Assembly (NCBI GenBank): GCA_021815005.1
Contig: JAKAHL010000083.1
Location: 1 to 7,957, forward strand
Direction of reading: 5' to 3'
Source of the DNA: Chloroflexota bacterium
GTDB lineage: Bacteria > Chloroflexota > Limnocylindria > Limnocylindrales > CSP1-4
DNA: 7,957 nucleotides
Part shown: piece after piece, positions 6,295-7,957 of the stretch
Numbering within the stretch: position 1 is the stretch's first letter
Layout of the letters: every line of letters begins with the position of its first letter
Position numbers and translations under genes: made by a program
Notes under the pieces: generated by a model
The model's input: only the letters and a program-made list of their open reading frames with translations
Database searches by the model: none
What the model was told of the DNA's origin: nothing

Positions 6295-7230
6295 ATGACC
6301 TCCAGCCGGCAGTCGCCCGAGGAGCCCGGCGGCGCCTCGACGCCCAGCCCGGGGACTGATCCGGCCCCTGGCCAACAGGTCGTGGTCCTGACCGGCCTGT
6401 CGGGCGGCGGCAAGACGGCCGCCGCGAAGCTGTTCGAGGACCTGGGCTACATCGTCGTGGACAACCTCCCCGGCGAGCTGCTGCGCGATCTCGCGGACCT
6501 CATCGCTCTGAACCCGACGCGCTTCGCCCACACGGCGATCGTGCTGGACGCGCGGACCGGCGACGTGCCGCTGGCCTTCGGGGCGATGCGCGGCGCGCTC
6601 GAGGGGCGGGGGATGCGGCCGGTCATCTTCTTCCTGGAGGCCAGCGACGACGTCCTCATCCGCCGCTTCTCGGAGACCCGCCACCGCCATCCCCTCGCCG
6701 ACGAGCGGGGGATCGCGGCCAGCATCGAGCTGGAGCGGGCGCTCCTCGAGGGCATCCGGATGCAGGCCGACGTGGTCATCGACACGAGCCGCCTGTCGCT
6801 GCGCGAGCTGCGGGAGCGGATCTTCGCGCGCCTCGGCGACGTCCAGAGCTCGGATCGGCTGTCCATCCAGCTGATCAGTTTCGGGTTCAAGTTCGGCGTG
6901 CCGCTGGAGGCGGACCTCGTGCTCGACGTCCGGTTCATGAAGAACCCCCACTACATCGAGCAGCTCCGCCACCAGAACGGCCTGACGGACCCGGTCCGGG
7001 AGTACGTGATGGGCCAGCCCATCGCCGAGGCGTTCCTCGCCCGCCTCCGCGACCTCCTCGACCTGCTCGTGCCGGCGTACGTGGACGAGGGCAAGACGCG
7101 CCTCACGATCGCCATCGGCTGCACCGGCGGCTTCCACCGCTCGATCGTCATGACCGAGCAGCTCGCGACGTGGCTCAGGGAGCGGGATTTCGGGCCAGTG
7201 TCGGTGTTCCACCGGGAGCTGGAGCGGTGA
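6295..7230 (+). CDS. rapZ: RapZ/YvcJ-family P-loop nucleotide-binding protein
   Basis: In E. coli RapZ is the RNA-binding adaptor that controls GlmS and thus amino-sugar supply. In Bacillus the homologue YvcJ is a nucleotide-hydrolysing protein encoded next to yvcK. The 311-residue product has a P-loop GLSGGGKT (34-41) followed by YIVVDNLP (52-59), the mid-region FLEASDDVLIRRFSETRHRH (113-132), and the C-terminal signatures SFGFKFGVPLEADLVLDVRF (195-214), NPHYIEQLR (217-225) and GCTGGFHRS (275-283). The last normally reads GCTGGKHRS, so Phe280 replaces a conserved Lys. The first 27 residues are a Ser/Pro-rich extension compared with E. coli RapZ (284 residues). The ATG at 6295 lies 25 bases after tatC with no obvious Shine-Dalgarno site, so co-transcription with tatAC is likely. 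The stop overlaps yvcK as GTGA. The small RNA targets known from E. coli should not be assumed here; only the fold and the nucleotide site are supported. Confidence 0.95.
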   Translation: MTSSRQSPEEPGGASTPSPGTDPAPGQQVVVLTGLSGGGKTAAAKLFEDLGYIVVDNLPGELLRDLADLIALNPTRFAHTAIVLDARTGDVPLAFGAMRGALEGRGMRPVIFFLEASDDVLIRRFSETRHRHPLADERGIAASIELERALLEGIRMQADVVIDTSRLSLRELRERIFARLGDVQSSDRLSIQLISFGFKFGVPLEADLVLDVRFMKNPHYIEQLRHQNGLTDPVREYVMGQPIAEAFLARLRDLLDLLVPAYVDEGKTRLTIAIGCTGGFHRSIVMTEQLATWLRERDFGPVSVFHRELER

Positions 7231-7957
7231 ACCTGCGCCGCTGGCTCACGGTGGGGATCGGGGTCAAGCGGTGGCTGCTGCTGGCCTTCGTCGGGCTCGT
7301 CGTGCTCGCCCTCGGCCTGGCGCATCTGCTCCGGCAGCTGACCGCGGATCTCCAGCCCAGCGACCCGGCCAGCCGGGCCGTGGACCTGCTCACCTTCCAG
7401 TTCCTGCCCTACCAGCTGCGCGGAGTTCTGCTCGGCGGGGCCGGCGTCGTGCTGTTCCTGCTCGGCTCCTACCGGCTCGTGCGGGCGCTGGTGGACCCGT
7501 TCGCCCTGTGGGACCGCGAGCAGCCGATGGTGGAGGTCATCTACCAGAAGCGGTTCCTGGCCCGGGGCCCGCGGATCGTCGCGATCGGCGGCGGCACCGG
7601 TTTGGCGACGCTCCTGCGGGGGCTCAAGGAGTACACCTCGAACCTGACCGCCGTGGTCACGGTGGCCGACGACGGGGGGTCGTCGGGCGTGCTCCGCGAG
7701 GAGCTCGGCATCCCCGCGGTCGGCGACATCCGCAACTGCGTGGTGGCCCTCGCCGACGACGGGGCGCTGATGGGCCGCCTGCTCCAGTACCGCTTCCCCG
7801 GCACCGGCCCCGCGACGGCGGCCCCGGCGGAGCCCGGCAAGGCGTCGGCGTCCGACGCGGCGTCCAGGCCGGTTGAGGGTCCGTTCGCGGCCGCCGAGTC
7901 CGGCCTCGGGGGCCACGCCGTGGGCAACCTGCTGCTGGCGGCGCTCGTCCAGCTCGA
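7227..7957 (+). CDS. yvcK: YvcK/CofD-like gluconeogenesis factor, membrane-anchored long form (3' partial)
   Basis: YvcK proteins bind UDP-sugars such as UDP-GlcNAc and, in Bacillus and mycobacteria, support cell shape and carbon flow into the cell wall. They share the CofD fold but are not the F420-synthesis enzyme. The frame is open to the right edge (243 codons visible). The GTG at 7227 overlaps the rapZ stop as GTGA and has GGGAG eight bases upstream. The N-terminal 114 residues form two hydrophobic segments (about 16-34 and 66-86). The catalytic-like fold then starts with VAIGGGTGLATLLRGL (118-133), TVADDGGSSGVLR (145-157), GDIRNCVVALADD (166-178) and GGHAVGNLLLAAL (228-240). Between the YRF at 188-190 and GGH lies an insertion of about 35 Ala/Pro/Ser-rich residues (193-227). 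Long forms with a similar N-terminal hydrophobic region occur, as I recall, in cyanobacteria. A whiA gene often follows yvcK in other bacteria and may lie beyond the edge. Confidence 0.94.
   Translation, partial: MNLRRWLTVGIGVKRWLLLAFVGLVVLALGLAHLLRQLTADLQPSDPASRAVDLLTFQFLPYQLRGVLLGGAGVVLFLLGSYRLVRALVDPFALWDREQPMVEVIYQKRFLARGPRIVAIGGGTGLATLLRGLKEYTSNLTAVVTVADDGGSSGVLREELGIPAVGDIRNCVVALADDGALMGRLLQYRFPGTGPATAAPAEPGKASASDAASRPVEGPFAAAESGLGGHAVGNLLLAALVQL

Noticed and set aside
5037..6413. 458-codon minus-strand frame opposite tatA and tatC
   Set aside because: It is highly charged, repetitive in Asp, Arg, Glu and His, and mirrors codon bias of the tat genes. It shows no domain and has no promoter or ribosome site that I can see.
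7271..7876. 201-codon plus-strand frame inside yvcK
   Set aside because: It is a shifted-frame shadow of yvcK, rich in Arg, Ala, Gly and Pro. The true gene is in the frame of 7227, where the YvcK motifs are read.
7227..7957. CofD (F420 biosynthesis transferase) as an alternative identity
   Set aside because: The GGGTGLATLL and TVADDGGSSG motifs, the long N-terminal membrane region and the overlap with rapZ match YvcK rather than CofD, and no F420 genes are nearby.

Overview
The window is a dense, all plus-strand block of core bacterial genes with very high G+C (clearly above 70 % by eye) and strong G/C bias at third codon positions. In order it holds secF (5' end missing), recJ, a membrane-anchored beta-propeller gene of unknown function, pyrF, tatA, tatC, rapZ and yvcK (3' end missing). 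The gene set and neighbourhoods (secF next to recJ, rapZ directly before yvcK), the long form of YvcK with two N-terminal membrane segments, and the TGnTAnnnT-like promoter suggest a high-GC, non-proteobacterial organism. A high-GC Chloroflexota lineage is my best guess, but this is inference and Actinobacteriota-like relatives cannot be excluded.

Region 1 (2-874) encodes the C-terminal half of SecF, preceded in frame by about 60 Ala/Ser/Pro-rich residues in the extracytoplasmic domain. A 114-bp gap follows, ending in a probable leaderless promoter for recJ.

Region 2 (989-5045) is a tight operon of recJ, the propeller gene and pyrF. The genes are joined by ATGA and GTGA stop/start overlaps, so they are probably translationally coupled. 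It combines DNA repair, an unknown exported or membrane-bound propeller, and the last step of UMP synthesis.

Region 3 (5035-6269) starts with an extended -10 promoter that overlaps the end of pyrF and drives tatA then tatC, the minimal twin-arginine protein exporter. Only 25 bp after tatC, region 4 (6295-7957) holds rapZ and yvcK, overlapping by GTGA. This pair is linked to amino-sugar and cell-wall metabolism in other bacteria, and YvcK here appears to be tethered to the membrane. Together the right half has an envelope theme of protein export plus control of envelope precursor supply.

No mobile elements, tRNA/rRNA genes or CRISPR arrays were seen, and no stretch longer than 114 bases lacks a gene. 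The window is mainly housekeeping. The most distinctive features are the unidentified propeller protein, the recurrent Ala/Pro/Ser/Gly-rich insertions in otherwise conserved enzymes, the tandem-repeat TatA tail, and substitutions in the RapZ and RecJ signature motifs.
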